Positions 24,106 through 34,165 of a DNA stretch of 48,485 nucleotides are shown here, in pieces (the stretch's first letter is position 1; the number at the start of each line of letters is the position of its first letter). Location: positions 1-48,485 of the forward strand of contig CAMVDU010000018.1 of NCBI GenBank assembly GCA_947166345.1. The letters run 5' to 3'. The translations under genes and the position numbers were made by a program. The DNA is from an uncultured Prevotellaceae bacterium (GTDB taxonomy: Bacteria > Bacteroidota > Bacteroidia > Bacteroidales > Bacteroidaceae). The notes beneath the pieces were generated by a model. It saw nothing but the letters and a program-made list of their open reading frames with translations, ran no database searches and was not told the DNA's origin.

Positions 24106-26997
24106 TTATTTCAGCACAACCTTTCTTCCACCTATTATATATATACCTGCAGGCAACTGCTTGATGTGGTCTGTGGTGCCTACTTGCTGTCCCTTCAGGT
24201 CATAGACGGCCTTGCTGATGCTGTAGGAGGGCAGTTCGGTGATGGCTGTGGGCAGGCTGGCGATGTCGAAGCGTTGCTGATCCAGATATTCCATGCGGCG
24301 TGAGAACCAGTCTATGAGGAAGTGAAGCTCGTCGTCGAAGTCGAGACTCAACCTAGCGATATCTGTGTCGCCATTCCACTTGGCATATTCACGCTTGTCG
24401 GCTCCGCAGGTCTGGAACTCGCTGAGATAGGTGCGGAAACGGTCGAGAATACTCTCCGTATCCAGGTAGCTGTCGCGCAGGTCACGATAGCGCATGCGCA
24501 TCTTCAGGTTGAAGTCGTCTGGGTCGAGTTCGCGCAGTCGTTTGTATAGGTTATTCTCGCCGTGTTCATTGTTCCAGATATAGGTGCTGTAGTCCTGTTC
24601 GGGCTGCATGCCGCTCCAGTGGTAGTAGCTGTCGCTCCAGCGTTGTCCGCAGGTGGCATCCATATCCCACACAGAGAAGGTGATTCTCTTGTCCTGCTCC
24701 TTGTCATAGACGGCATAGAACTGGTTCTTTCCGTGGTTATCTGTTGCGAGAATGCACTCCATCAGCAAGTAGTAGTCCATAACAACAGGGATGTCAAAAT
24801 ACTCGGCAACATGCTCGCGGAAGTTGTTGTCATCCGTATAGCATACAAAGTTAACAGCATTGTAGAGCGTTGACCAGTCTGTCTGGTTGCCATAGTCCTC
24901 GAAGTCTGGATACTTCACCTGGTAACTGTCCCACATTTCATTTTGGTTGTTTGGCGTAGAGAGATAGTCGGCAGGACGGTAGTGACCTTGATTGGGGCCC
25001 ATAAAGACGGCAAAGCTCCAGTCCTTCGCCTTCCACAGTTGTCCGTGGGTGGTGCTGGTCTCCTCATCGTACTTCTTCAGTTTCATCTGCTTGCGGTCGA
25101 TATTCTCTGTCATGCAGTAGATGCCGCGATACTCATCATTCAGGACTAGCTCTACGAACTTGCCTCGTGTGCCAGTCTTGGCTTTGGGTTCCTGGTCGAT
25201 GTAGTAGGGCGGAGTGGAGAAGTCGTTCCACAGGTCGGTAAGCACGCGATTGCGAATGCGACTCATATCTACCTGGCAAGACTCCAGAATCCAGGAGTTG
25301 TCGTTGCGCAGACCAAAGAACTTTGTTTCTAGCTTGTTACCATCAGCATCCTGCAGCTTCACATGGTAGTTGCGTTTGTGTTTGTCACTGCCGTTGGTGA
25401 TACCTCCACGCCACTTGGCTTTCATGTGGAAGTTCTCTGGTATAGCTAGGTCTGGCTCGAAGACAGCGATAGTGCCTTCAGAATAGTTGTCGTTAAACGA
25501 GCCATACATTCTCACTACTGGCAACGAGGTGAAAGTGAGCTGCTTGCTAATCTGCGTGCCGTTAGGCATGTTGATTTTCAACGTGTATTCACGTCCGCCT
25601 CTGACTGACGCAAACTTATACTGCGTGCCGTCAGTCACCATTTTGTTGTCAATATAGAGCATGCCGGCACCATCTCGACGGTTGTAGTTGATGGTGGCTT
25701 CGTAGTCGCTGCCAAATACCTGCAAAGGAACAGAGCACATATAGAGGTCGAGCGACTCTACATATACTAGACCGTGTCCATCGATGGTGATATTAGAGGC
25801 AGCAAGGCTCAGGGGGTCAACGACGGGCAGGAATGCAACTGACTTTCGCAACTTTTCCAAGGCGTTGAAGTCGTCACCAGCCTGCTGAATAAGTGTTTCT
25901 ATCTCGCTGTCGACATAGTAGTCAGACAGTTCGATGCGCACTTTCTCGCGCTCGGCATCCAGCAGTTCCTGCTCAGTACCATTATATAATAGCGTCACGT
26001 TGTCGATGGCCAGCCAGTTGGCATTGGTGCCAGTAGCCGATACGCCCAGCGTCACACTACCTGTTTCATTCAATGTGAAGTTTACCTGATAGCGTTCAGG
26101 CACGTTGTTGGCAGTACCAACAGAAACACTGTTGTCGTTGGCAAAGAGCTCAACGTTAGTGGCTGGTGCCTCAGGGTTCGACCAGGTACCTTGCCATACG
26201 GCAATCATATCAGCCTGTAAGGTGTAACTGCCTGCAGGCATGGGTATGAGTGATTGTTGAAGCGAGCAGTCGCCCAAACCGCCATAGTTGGTGGCGTGCC
26301 AGTTTTCAATGAAAGGAGCCACTGTCGAGGCGTTACCGTTGTAGTGAGAGCCGCCTGCACCTGTGTTCATGAACCATCCGCCGTAGTTCATCCAACCGTC
26401 AAGGGCGTCAGTCGTAGCATTCAGCCACGAAGATACATCATAGCCAGTGGGTTTAACTTCAGGCGTATCGTTCTTCTCGAATATTTGATTGCCGCTCTCG
26501 TCGTAGAACATGTAGCGTTCAATGTTGCTGATATCATCATTCTGACCGCGTGCGTAGGTGCCCACCATATAGGAATCGACGCGTGTGTCCCACACCTGAT
26601 TGGTCTCGCCCACATTGCGGATGCAATAGACACCCTCAGACATCATGCTGAAGTTCCACAACGATTTGTCGCCGTCCATGGCATTGGTCATTGATACATA
26701 GCGGCGATAGGTGTCGCGCACCCCATCGTAGGTGATGTACTGTCCCGTTTTGGCGTTCTTGATGCTAAAACATCCGTTACGCACTTCCGTAAAAATCCAG
26801 TAGGTTTCGTCAGCAGTTGTTGCGTTGGCATAGTAATAAAGAGGTGTCTGTTGACCTGCCGAGGCACCGTCAACCACGCATCCTGAGGTAAACTGCTGAC
26901 AAACGATGTGATACCGTTTGTCAGCAGTAAAATTGGGGGCAGCCGTCATCACGACGGCTGCCGACAGTGTCAGTAGTAAAGTTAGTATATGTTTCAT
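24106..26997 (-). CDS. CotH kinase-domain surface protein with T9SS-like C-terminus
   Basis: A 963-residue secreted protein. Signal peptide (about 1-19), a trefoil- or lectin-like N-terminal region (about 22-180), a carbohydrate-binding-like beta domain (about 190-345: LQADMIAVWQGTW, WLAIDNVTLLYNG), then a CotH-type domain (about 490-880) with KAKWRGGITNGSDKHKRNY, LVLNDEYRGIYCMTENI and WDMDATCG. The last 40 residues (YDLKGQQVGTT, then LPAGIYIIGGRKVVLK) form a type IX sorting domain. CotH domains are atypical protein kinases acting outside the cytoplasm; activity here is inference. It starts 4 bases after glyA, implying co-transcription. Confidence 0.88.
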   Translation of the reverse strand: MKHILTLLLTLSAAVVMTAAPNFTADKRYHIVCQQFTSGCVVDGASAGQQTPLYYYANATTADETYWIFTEVRNGCFSIKNAKTGQYITYDGVRDTYRRYVSMTNAMDGDKSLWNFSMMSEGVYCIRNVGETNQVWDTRVDSYMVGTYARGQNDDISNIERYMFYDESGNQIFEKNDTPEVKPTGYDVSSWLNATTDALDGWMNYGGWFMNTGAGGSHYNGNASTVAPFIENWHATNYGGLGDCSLQQSLIPMPAGSYTLQADMIAVWQGTWSNPEAPATNVELFANDNSVSVGTANNVPERYQVNFTLNETGSVTLGVSATGTNANWLAIDNVTLLYNGTEQELLDAEREKVRIELSDYYVDSEIETLIQQAGDDFNALEKLRKSVAFLPVVDPLSLAASNITIDGHGLVYVESLDLYMCSVPLQVFGSDYEATINYNRRDGAGMLYIDNKMVTDGTQYKFASVRGGREYTLKINMPNGTQISKQLTFTSLPVVRMYGSFNDNYSEGTIAVFEPDLAIPENFHMKAKWRGGITNGSDKHKRNYHVKLQDADGNKLETKFFGLRNDNSWILESCQVDMSRIRNRVLTDLWNDFSTPPYYIDQEPKAKTGTRGKFVELVLNDEYRGIYCMTENIDRKQMKLKKYDEETSTTHGQLWKAKDWSFAVFMGPNQGHYRPADYLSTPNNQNEMWDSYQVKYPDFEDYGNQTDWSTLYNAVNFVCYTDDNNFREHVAEYFDIPVVMDYYLLMECILATDNHGKNQFYAVYDKEQDKRITFSVWDMDATCGQRWSDSYYHWSGMQPEQDYSTYIWNNEHGENNLYKRLRELDPDDFNLKMRMRYRDLRDSYLDTESILDRFRTYLSEFQTCGADKREYAKWNGDTDIARLSLDFDDELHFLIDWFSRRMEYLDQQRFDIASLPTAITELPSYSISKAVYDLKGQQVGTTDHIKQLPAGIYIIGGRKVVLK

Positions 26998-27001
26998 GTT
27001 T

Positions 27002-28282
27002 TTAGTAAGCGAAGAGCGGGTAGTTCTTCATCGTCTCGTTCACGCGTTGGCGAACGCTGGCGATGACCTGCTCGTTTGTTGGGTCGTTCAGTACTTCTTC
27101 AATCCAGGCGGCAATCTGAACCATCAGGTCTTCCTTGGCGCCACGTGTAGTGATAGCGGGGGTGCCCAAACGGATACCACTGGTCTGGAAGGCCGAGCGG
27201 CTGTCGAAGGGAACCATGTTCTTATTAACGGTGATATCGGCAGCAACCAGCGCATTCTCAGCAACCTTACCTGTCAGGTCGGGATACTTTGAACGCAGGT
27301 CAACCAGCATCGAGTGGTTGTCTGTACCACCGCTGACAATGCCGAAGCCGCGTTTGATGAGTTCATCAGCCAGCACCTTGGCATTCTTCTGCACCTGCTT
27401 GGCCCACTCCTTGAACTCGGGCTGCAGAGCTTCGCCGAAAGCAACAGCCTTAGCTGCGATGACGTGCTCCAGAGGTCCACCCTGCTGTCCTGGGAAGACG
27501 GCAGAGTTGATGAGTGCCGACATTTTCTTGATCTCGCCCTTAGGAGTGGTGTATCCCCAAGGATTGTCGAAGTCTTTGCCCAACAGGATGATACCTCCGC
27601 GAGGACCACGCAGGGTCTTGTGCGTGGTAGAGGTGACGATGTGGGCATACTTCACTGGGTTCTCCAGCAGACCAGCGGCAATGAGACCTGCTGGGTGAGC
27701 CATATCAATCATCAGCAGTGCGCCCACCTTGTCGGCAATCTCACGCATGCGCTTGTAATCCCATTCGCGACTATAGGCAGAGCCACCACCGATAATCAAC
27801 TTAGGCTTGTGCTCAAGGGCCAGCTGCTCCATCTCGTCGTAATCTACACGACCTGTCTCCTTGTTGAGATTATAGCCTACGGGCTTATAGAGAATACCAC
27901 TGGTGTTCACATGTGAGCCGTGAGAGAGGTGACCACCGTGATCAAGGTTTAATCCCATGAACACGTCACCAGGCTTCAGTACTGCCAACAGTACAGCTGC
28001 ATTTGCCTGGGCACCTGAGTGGGGCTGCACGTTGGCATATTCAGCATCGAACAGCTTGCACACACGCTCGATGGCGAGGCTCTCGATTTCGTCAACCACC
28101 TGACAGCCACCATAGTAACGCTTGCCAGGATAACCCTCGGCATACTTGTTGGTGCAGTAGGAACCCATAGCTTCCATTACCTGGTCGCTGACGAAGTTCT
28201 CGCTGGCGATGAGTTCGATACCTTTCAACTGGCGCTGGTGCTCGCGCTCAATCATTTCAAACACTGTGTTGTCTCTTTTCAT
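27002..28282 (-). CDS. glyA: serine hydroxymethyltransferase
   Basis: PLP enzyme interconverting serine and glycine while loading one-carbon units on tetrahydrofolate. At 426 residues it has the family length. Motifs: LIASENFVS near the N-terminus, YPGKRYYGG, and the PLP-lysine region [13 protein letters not shown] with Lys222. The ATG at 28282 ([11 protein letters not shown]) fits the family start; the open frame upstream does not. Confidence 0.97.
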   Translation of the reverse strand: MKRDNTVFEMIEREHQRQLKGIELIASENFVSDQVMEAMGSYCTNKYAEGYPGKRYYGGCQVVDEIESLAIERVCKLFDAEYANVQPHSGAQANAAVLLAVLKPGDVFMGLNLDHGGHLSHGSHVNTSGILYKPVGYNLNKETGRVDYDEMEQLALEHKPKLIIGGGSAYSREWDYKRMREIADKVGALLMIDMAHPAGLIAAGLLENPVKYAHIVTSTTHKTLRGPRGGIILLGKDFDNPWGYTTPKGEIKKMSALINSAVFPGQQGGPLEHVIAAKAVAFGEALQPEFKEWAKQVQKNAKVLADELIKRGFGIVSGGTDNHSMLVDLRSKYPDLTGKVAENALVAADITVNKNMVPFDSRSAFQTSGIRLGTPAITTRGAKEDLMVQIAAWIEEVLNDPTNEQVIASVRQRVNETMKNYPLFAY

Positions 28283-28317
28283 TGTTGCTTTTTTAAGTTG
28301 GTTGGTTATTTTGCGTG

Positions 28318-28325
28318 CAAAGATA
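28318..28325 (-). promoter_or_regulatory. -7 box of glyA
   Basis: Minus-strand TATCTTTG, 35 bases upstream of the ATG at 28282. Confidence 0.65.
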
Positions 28326-28435
28326 CAAATATTAAATGAAACTGGCAAATAATATTGTAAATATTACACCGATAGAACAATTAACTTCTTATTTGTTACA
28401 GTAACGACGATAGGACATATCACTTCATATTGGAA

Positions 28436-29656
28436 TCAAACCAAACAGAAGTCAAGTTTACGGGCAATCTCATCCTTATCCAGATGTTGGCCAATGAAGA
28501 CCAGTTTCTGCATGCGATCTCCGTACTGCTCGTCCCAGTCGCGACGAACGCCTGGGTTACGCTCCATGAAGGATTCCAGCTCGTCTTTCGGCATTGTGGC
28601 ATACCATTCGCCAGCATTGCGGATGCTGACCTGTTTGCCTGCCTGTTCAAAGACGTAGCAGGTGTCGCGCTCGTCAGCAAAATAGCAGATACCTTTGGCA
28701 CGGATGACGCCCTTGGGCCACTGGCGTGCTACGAACTCGTCGAAGAGTCCCAGATTGAAAGGACGACGGGCATAATAGACATAGGTGCCGATGCCGTATT
28801 CCTCGGCTTCACCCTCATCATGATGATGGTGATGGTGGTGGTGCTCATGATGTTCATGATGTTTGTGATGCTCATGATGTTCATGGGACTCCTCCTCATC
28901 GTCTTCCTCGTTATCATCATCGTCATCGTGGCCTTCTACTGCCTGAATCCATGCGGCGGAGGTGGCTACTTTTTCAAAATCAAAGAGATGGGTATTGAGA
29001 ATCTTGTCGAAATCTACATCGCCGTAGTTGCACTCAATAATCTCAGCCTTGGGTTGCAGGGTGCGCACAATCTCACGCAAACGTCCCAGCTCCTCCTTAG
29101 ATACCTCGGCAGCCTTGTTCAGCAGCACGATGTTACAGAACTCTATCTGTTGGATAACCAGGTTCTCGATATCCTCCTCGGCAATACTCTGCTTGGTCAG
29201 CGACAGACCGCCCTCAAACTCATCGCGCATACGGAGTGCATCTACAACGGTGACGATACAGTCAAGACGGGGATAACCATTTAGGATTGTCTCAGGCGCC
29301 ATTGAAGGGATAGAACAGATAGTTTGGGCGATAGGTGCCGGCTCACAGATGCCGCTGGCCTCGATGACAATATAGTCGAAGCGTTCCATCTGGATGATGT
29401 CTTGCAACTGTTTCACTAGGTCCATCTTCAGTGTGCAACAGATACAACCGTTCTGCAGAGCTACCAGAGAATCATCCTGCTGGTTAACGATGCCCCCTTG
29501 TTGGATGAGCGTTGCATCGATGTTGACCTCACCAATATCGTTAACGATGACGGCAAACTTAATGCCTTTCTCATTAGTAAGTATCCTATTCAGTAGTGTA
29601 GTCTTGCCGCTACCCAGATAACCTGTGAGCAGCAGTACAGGTGTCTCATTTCTCAT
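28436..29656 (-). CDS. CobW/COG0523 GTPase, probable zinc chaperone with His-rich loop
   Basis: A 406-residue GTP-binding metallochaperone. Walker A GYLGSGKTT (12-20), the family metal motif CICC (71-74), Walker B-like VIEASG and an NKxD-type loop (LLNKAAE). A stretch at about 242-280 is almost all His, Asp and Glu, well suited to collecting zinc. The C-terminal CobW_C domain (about 285-390) ends the protein. I use the ATG at 29656; the frame also has a TTG at 29665. It starts 31 bases after pyrI, whose product needs zinc, so a role in delivering zinc to that operon's product is plausible but unproven. Confidence 0.9.
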   Translation of the reverse strand: MRNETPVLLLTGYLGSGKTTLLNRILTNEKGIKFAVIVNDIGEVNIDATLIQQGGIVNQQDDSLVALQNGCICCTLKMDLVKQLQDIIQMERFDYIVIEASGICEPAPIAQTICSIPSMAPETILNGYPRLDCIVTVVDALRMRDEFEGGLSLTKQSIAEEDIENLVIQQIEFCNIVLLNKAAEVSKEELGRLREIVRTLQPKAEIIECNYGDVDFDKILNTHLFDFEKVATSAAWIQAVEGHDDDDDNEEDDEEESHEHHEHHKHHEHHEHHHHHHHHDEGEAEEYGIGTYVYYARRPFNLGLFDEFVARQWPKGVIRAKGICYFADERDTCYVFEQAGKQVSIRNAGEWYATMPKDELESFMERNPGVRRDWDEQYGDRMQKLVFIGQHLDKDEIARKLDFCLV

Positions 29657-29687
29657 AATTTTCAATTCTCCGTAATAAATTCTCAGT

Positions 29688-30134
29688 TTAGCAAAGATCT
29701 ACTTTGCTAATGTCTTGTTCCTTTTCGCAGTAGTGACAAGTCAATATGCCGTCAGCCACGTGGAAGTGCGTCTGCATGGGTTCATTGTTTGTGATGCACT
29801 TGGGGTTGTTGCACTTCACGATGCCGTGAATCTCATCGGGTGTCACCACCGTCTTTTTCTCCACAACCTCATAGTCGCGTATGATACTGAGGATGACGTT
29901 AGGAGCAACAACTGACAGACGCGAGATTTCATCGTCGGTAAAGAACTTGTCCGACACTTTGATGATACCCTTGTTTCCCACTTTCTGGGAAGGGTAGTTA
30001 AAGCCGATGGTGACAGGTGTCTTCAGGTCGAAGAGTCCCAGCAAACTTGCAACCTGATAGGTCTTGTCAGCTGGTATATGGTCAATCACGGTGCCGTGCT
30101 CAATAGCAGCAACGAGGCGTTCTTTTTTATTCAT
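29688..30134 (-). CDS. pyrI: aspartate carbamoyltransferase regulatory chain
   Basis: Non-catalytic, zinc-binding subunit of the allosteric aspartate transcarbamoylase. At 148 residues it is standard length. The N-terminal allosteric domain includes [16 protein letters not shown]. The zinc site is CNNPKC followed by CHYC near the end (C-x4-C and C-x2-C). Expected to bind nucleotide effectors and couple them to PyrB. It follows pyrB by 38 bases. Confidence 0.97.
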   Translation of the reverse strand: MNKKERLVAAIEHGTVIDHIPADKTYQVASLLGLFDLKTPVTIGFNYPSQKVGNKGIIKVSDKFFTDDEISRLSVVAPNVILSIIRDYEVVEKKTVVTPDEIHGIVKCNNPKCITNNEPMQTHFHVADGILTCHYCEKEQDISKVDLC

Positions 30135-30172
30135 AATCTTCTTCGTTATTGCGTTATAACGTTATTACGATA

Positions 30173-31120
30173 TTACGAAATGATCGTTTTGTCATTTTTA
30201 ACCTCATCAAGGCTGATGCCCAGCACATCGCAGAAGATGGCTTCGCGTGCAAACAATCCATTGCCAGCCTGCTGGATATAGTATGCATGAGGATTGTCGT
30301 CCACCTCATAGGAAATCTCGTTGACACGAGGCAGCGGGTGAAGAATCTTCATGTTGGGCTTTGCCAGTCGCAGCAAGTCGTTGTTGAGGATATACACGTT
30401 CTTCACGCGTTCATATTCCATCAAATCAGAGAAACGTTCCTTTTGTACACGCGTCATATAAAGGATGTCGGCATCCTGAATAATTTTTTCATTGAAGGCG
30501 GTATGTTCCTGGTACTTGATGCCGTGTTCATCGCAGTAAATCTTGTACTCCTTGGGCATAGCCAGCTCCTTAGGTGCTACAAAGTGGAACGTGGGATTGA
30601 AGTGGCGCATCGCCATCAGCAGCGAGTGGACGGTACGTCCGTACTTCAAGTCACCCACCAGATAGATGTTCAGATTCTCAAGTGTGCCCTGTGTCTTGTA
30701 GATGCTATAGAGGTCCAACATGCATTGTGAGGGATGCTGGTGGGCACCGTCGCCTGCGTTGACAATGGGCACTGGCGACACCTCTGAGGCATACTGCGCA
30801 GCACCCTCGATGAAGTGGCGCATCACGATAACGTCGGCATAGTTGCTGACCATCAGGATGGTGTCTTTCAGCGTCTCGCCCTTGGTACCACTGGTCACCT
30901 TAGGATCGGCAAAGCCGATGACACGTGCGCCCAATCGGTTGGCAGCTGTTTCAAACGAGAGTCGTGTGCGGGTGGAGGGTTCAAAGAAAAGCGTTGCTAC
31001 CACCTTGCCTTTCAGCAGTTCGCGGTTAGGATGCTTTTCGAACTCTTCTGCCATCTCAATCATGTAGAGTATCTTTTCACGCGTGAGATCGGCAATAGTG
31101 ACGAAATTATGCTTGTCCAT
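30173..31120 (-). CDS. pyrB: aspartate carbamoyltransferase catalytic chain
   Basis: Second step of pyrimidine synthesis: carbamoyl phosphate plus aspartate to carbamoylaspartate. At 315 residues with [13 protein letters not shown] (STRT at 49-52, the carbamoyl-phosphate site) and [10 protein letters not shown]. The ATG at 31120 ([12 protein letters not shown]) matches the family start better than an upstream in-frame ATG. Transcribed from a divergent promoter shared with the TonB-dependent receptor. PyrB, PyrI and CarB all lie within 11 kb. Confidence 0.97.
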   Translation of the reverse strand: MDKHNFVTIADLTREKILYMIEMAEEFEKHPNRELLKGKVVATLFFEPSTRTRLSFETAANRLGARVIGFADPKVTSGTKGETLKDTILMVSNYADVIVMRHFIEGAAQYASEVSPVPIVNAGDGAHQHPSQCMLDLYSIYKTQGTLENLNIYLVGDLKYGRTVHSLLMAMRHFNPTFHFVAPKELAMPKEYKIYCDEHGIKYQEHTAFNEKIIQDADILYMTRVQKERFSDLMEYERVKNVYILNNDLLRLAKPNMKILHPLPRVNEISYEVDDNPHAYYIQQAGNGLFAREAIFCDVLGISLDEVKNDKTIIS

Positions 31121-31147
31121 AAAAGCGGTTGTTGTATAATTTGTGTG

Positions 31148-31207
31148 CAAAGGTACGAAATAATTCATAATTCATCAGTCATAATTCAGAATTATTTTCT
31201 ACCTTTG
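31148..31207. promoter_or_regulatory. bidirectional promoter module, pyrB / TonB receptor
   Basis: Minus-strand TACCTTTG at 31148-31155 and plus-strand TACCTTTG at 31200-31207 face outward, separated by 44 bases of AT-rich, roughly 7-bp-periodic sequence (AATTCAT units). The same module with the same spacing occurs at 42024-42083. Confidence 0.75.
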
Positions 31208-31228
31208 CGCCGTTTTTTACAATTATTC

Positions 31229-33277
31229 ATGTACAAACCAATTTTCAACAAGCGCGAGGTACTGGTCTTCCGTCAGTTCAAACGGAAAGGCTATGCCCTT
31301 TTTGCTTGCCTGGGACGTGAGGTCGTCATCTCTGTGCTCAGCGTGGCTACGCTTTCATCAGCGAAGGCTGCCAGCGTGAGCGACGAGGTGTGGCGTGCCG
31401 ATTCCTTCCAGGTAGTCAAAGAGGTGTGGCTCGATGACGTAGGTGTCACGGGCTCGCGTGCCCCCCTGACCCAGAGTCAGGCAGCGAGAATGGTAACTGT
31501 ACTGAGCCGTGAGGATATTCAGGCGGCGCCAGTACAAAGTGTAAACGATTTGCTAAAGTATGCCGTAGGCGTCGATGTGCGCCAGCGGGGTGCCCTTGGC
31601 TCACAGACCGATGTTTCGATACGTGGCGGCACTCAGGAGCAAATCACTGTCCTGCTCAACGGCATCAATATCTGTGACCCACAGACAGCGCATAATGTGA
31701 TGGAACTGCCTTGTCAGCTTAGCGACATTGTGCGCATCGAAGTGCTTGAAGGACCAGCTGGTCGTATCTATGGCACGTCATCGCTGGTGGGTGCCATCAA
31801 TATTGTGACTGCCTCTCCGGCCTCTTCTGAGGTTCAGTTTGAAGGCGGTTCCTTTGGTTATGTGAAGACAGCCGGAACGTTTCATCTCCCGACAATGGGC
31901 AGCCTTTCAATATTCTATGCCCGTAGTGACGGCTACAGTCGTTCGTCGGCAGGTCATCGTAATACAGACTATTCTGGCTCAAAGGCTTTCTATCAAGGTT
32001 TTTTCGAGAATGATGACGTGCGAATCCGATGGTATGCAGGTCTGAGTGACAAAGGATGGGGCTCCGGCACGTTCTACGCCACACCTACCTGGCATGCTGA
32101 TGAACAATACGAGCATACTACCAAGATTTTTACTGCTTTGCAGGCCGAGAACAAGTGCGGAAACCTCTATCTGCGCCCATCCATCTATTGGAACCAAAAC
32201 CGCGACCGTTATGAGGGCTATCGTGGCAGACCCGAGGTGATGAAATATAATTATAATAGGTGTAATGTATATGGCGTTAATATCAACGGTTATTTTGACT
32301 GGTCATTGGGACGAACTGCGCTGGGAGCCGAACTGCGTCAGGAAGACCTGGTGAGCGGGAATCTGGGCGAACCGCTGTTCCACATCCAACATATCAGCGG
32401 AACCGACCGTGACTATACCTTGGGCATCAACCGCACCAATGCTTCGGCACATCTGGAACATAATGTGCTGTTGCATCGCCTGACTATTTCGGCAGGTCTT
32501 GTGGCGATGAAAAGCTCGTGGAGCGAGGCCGACTGGCACATTTATCCTGGCATCGACGTCAGCTACCGACTTTCTGACCATTGGAAACTGTTTGCCTCCT
32601 ACAATTCGTCGTTGCGCCTGCCTTCGTTCACGGAGATGTACTACAAACTTCAAGGCTATGCTGCCAATCCGCATCTGAAACCCGAAGAGATGCAGGCTTT
32701 AGAGTTAGGCGCACAGTATGTGACAAATGCTCTGCAAGCAAAGATGACGCTTTGGTACCATCATGGAAGCAACATGATTGACTGGATCATGGACACCAAT
32801 CAGAGTCAGGATGCCCCTTGGCAAAGTGTCAATCACACCAAGATTGATGCTGTCGGGATAGAAACTAACGTCGCTTTTGACCTTCAACAGTTAGTGTCGC
32901 TTCCTGCATCTATTCGTCTGTCTTACTGCTATATATCGCAAGACAAAGATTTGAAATCAGGTATTGTCTCACAGTATGCATTGGAGTATTTGAAGCACAA
33001 GTTCGTGGCAAATCTCCATGCACGACTTTATAGGTCGCTGTCGCTATCGCTGAACCTACGTTGGCAGGACCGCACTGGACAATATACCACTTTCGCAGGC
33101 GAAAGATTCGACTATCGGCCTTATGCGCTTGTGGATGCCCGCATGGAATGGAAACAGCCCCGCTATAGTATCTATGCGGAGCTGTATAATATGTTTGACA
33201 ACAGAAAATACGTTGACTTTGGCAATGTACCGCAGCCTGGTGCTTGGTTGGTAGCAGGCGCTACTATTACCTTTTAG
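31229..33277 (+). CDS. TonB-dependent receptor, BtuB/cobalamin-receptor-like
   Basis: A 682-residue outer-membrane receptor. Signal-like N-terminus, then a plug domain (about 80-190: VLSREDIQAAPVQSVNDLL, GVDVRQRG, DVSIRGGTQEQ, LLNGINICDPQTAH, VEVLEGPA-like segment), then a 22-strand barrel ending in a terminal Phe (ATITF). The small size and plug sequence resemble BtuB-type receptors rather than SusC. No SusD partner is adjacent. The ATG at 31229 lies 21 bases after the -7 box; upstream in-frame codons are antisense to pyrB. Its stop overlaps that of cdsA. Substrate (cobalamin or other small ligand) is inferred only. Confidence 0.87.
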   Translation: MYKPIFNKREVLVFRQFKRKGYALFACLGREVVISVLSVATLSSAKAASVSDEVWRADSFQVVKEVWLDDVGVTGSRAPLTQSQAARMVTVLSREDIQAAPVQSVNDLLKYAVGVDVRQRGALGSQTDVSIRGGTQEQITVLLNGINICDPQTAHNVMELPCQLSDIVRIEVLEGPAGRIYGTSSLVGAINIVTASPASSEVQFEGGSFGYVKTAGTFHLPTMGSLSIFYARSDGYSRSSAGHRNTDYSGSKAFYQGFFENDDVRIRWYAGLSDKGWGSGTFYATPTWHADEQYEHTTKIFTALQAENKCGNLYLRPSIYWNQNRDRYEGYRGRPEVMKYNYNRCNVYGVNINGYFDWSLGRTALGAELRQEDLVSGNLGEPLFHIQHISGTDRDYTLGINRTNASAHLEHNVLLHRLTISAGLVAMKSSWSEADWHIYPGIDVSYRLSDHWKLFASYNSSLRLPSFTEMYYKLQGYAANPHLKPEEMQALELGAQYVTNALQAKMTLWYHHGSNMIDWIMDTNQSQDAPWQSVNHTKIDAVGIETNVAFDLQQLVSLPASIRLSYCYISQDKDLKSGIVSQYALEYLKHKFVANLHARLYRSLSLSLNLRWQDRTGQYTTFAGERFDYRPYALVDARMEWKQPRYSIYAELYNMFDNRKYVDFGNVPQPGAWLVAGATITF

Positions 33278-34140
33278 AAGAGTGTCAGCGTGAACAGATA
33301 GACAACGGCAGCAGGAATAGCCAGCAGCGAGGAGTCGAACCTGTCGAGCATACCTCCGTGACCTGGCAGAATGTTGCCGCTGTCTTTGATGCCCAGCGTG
33401 CGCTTAAAGAGGCTCTCTACGAGGTCGCCCAAAGTGCCGAAGACCACAACTGTCAGTCCCAAACCTGCCCAACCTAATGGCGACAGCGACGACTCTCCAG
33501 GCATATTCTTCTCAAGAAGAGTGGCGATGAGCAGCGCTACGACTACTACCAGCACGCCACCGCCAATGCTGCCTTCCCATGATTTTCCTGGCGATATGCG
33601 TGGGAACAGCTTGTGACGTCCCAGCAATGAGCCTACGCAATAGGCGCCTGAGTCGTTGATCCACAGGAACACGAAAATGCTCAGTGGTAACAGCATGTTG
33701 TATTGTCCGAAGGTGGGAAATGCCAGCACGTTGAGCGTGGAAAAGGGTAGGGAGATGTACAGTTGGGCCATCATCGTATAAGCCCAGTTGCCGATGGGGT
33801 CTTTCGCCTTCAGATACAACTCAGCCACCAACAGGTAGATGATGGTGATGAGGTAGGGGATGAAGATGGCACCAGGCGCTGTGCCGTTCACGTTACCTCC
33901 CATCGCAAATCCGCTGTTGTAGCCTGCCATTGCCACAAACAGATAGACGGCAGCTACTGACGATATGAACATGTTGACCTGCACACCCTTGTGCTCATTC
34001 ACCAATCCTGTGAACTCCCAGACGGTCATGCCGGTAATGGCAGCAAAGAGCAGCACCATAGCAGTGGGATTCGTGAAGCAAATTACGATAGTGGCAACGA
34101 AGACGATGCCTGTTAGGGTACGGACAATAAAGTTATTCAT
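33274..34140 (-). CDS. cdsA: phosphatidate cytidylyltransferase
   Basis: Makes CDP-diacylglycerol for phospholipid synthesis at the inner membrane. A 288-residue multi-pass protein with the family signature GDLVESLFKRTLGIKDSG followed by LPGHGGMLDRFDS near the C-terminus. It starts 25 bases after ftsH in the order rsfS-ftsH-cdsA, as I recall it in other Bacteroidota. Confidence 0.96.
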   Translation of the reverse strand: MNNFIVRTLTGIVFVATIVICFTNPTAMVLLFAAITGMTVWEFTGLVNEHKGVQVNMFISSVAAVYLFVAMAGYNSGFAMGGNVNGTAPGAIFIPYLITIIYLLVAELYLKAKDPIGNWAYTMMAQLYISLPFSTLNVLAFPTFGQYNMLLPLSIFVFLWINDSGAYCVGSLLGRHKLFPRISPGKSWEGSIGGGVLVVVVALLIATLLEKNMPGESSLSPLGWAGLGLTVVVFGTLGDLVESLFKRTLGIKDSGNILPGHGGMLDRFDSSLLAIPAAVVYLFTLTLF

Positions 34141-34165
34141 AGCTTCTATGTGTTCTTAGTGTTTT

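Noticed and set aside
29950..30000. Possible separate small gene on the plus strand inside pyrI
   Set aside because: Only a shadow of the minus-strand pyrI frame.
30815..31228. N-terminal extension of the TonB receptor
   Set aside because: That part is antisense to pyrB and lies upstream of the -7 box at 31200-31207.
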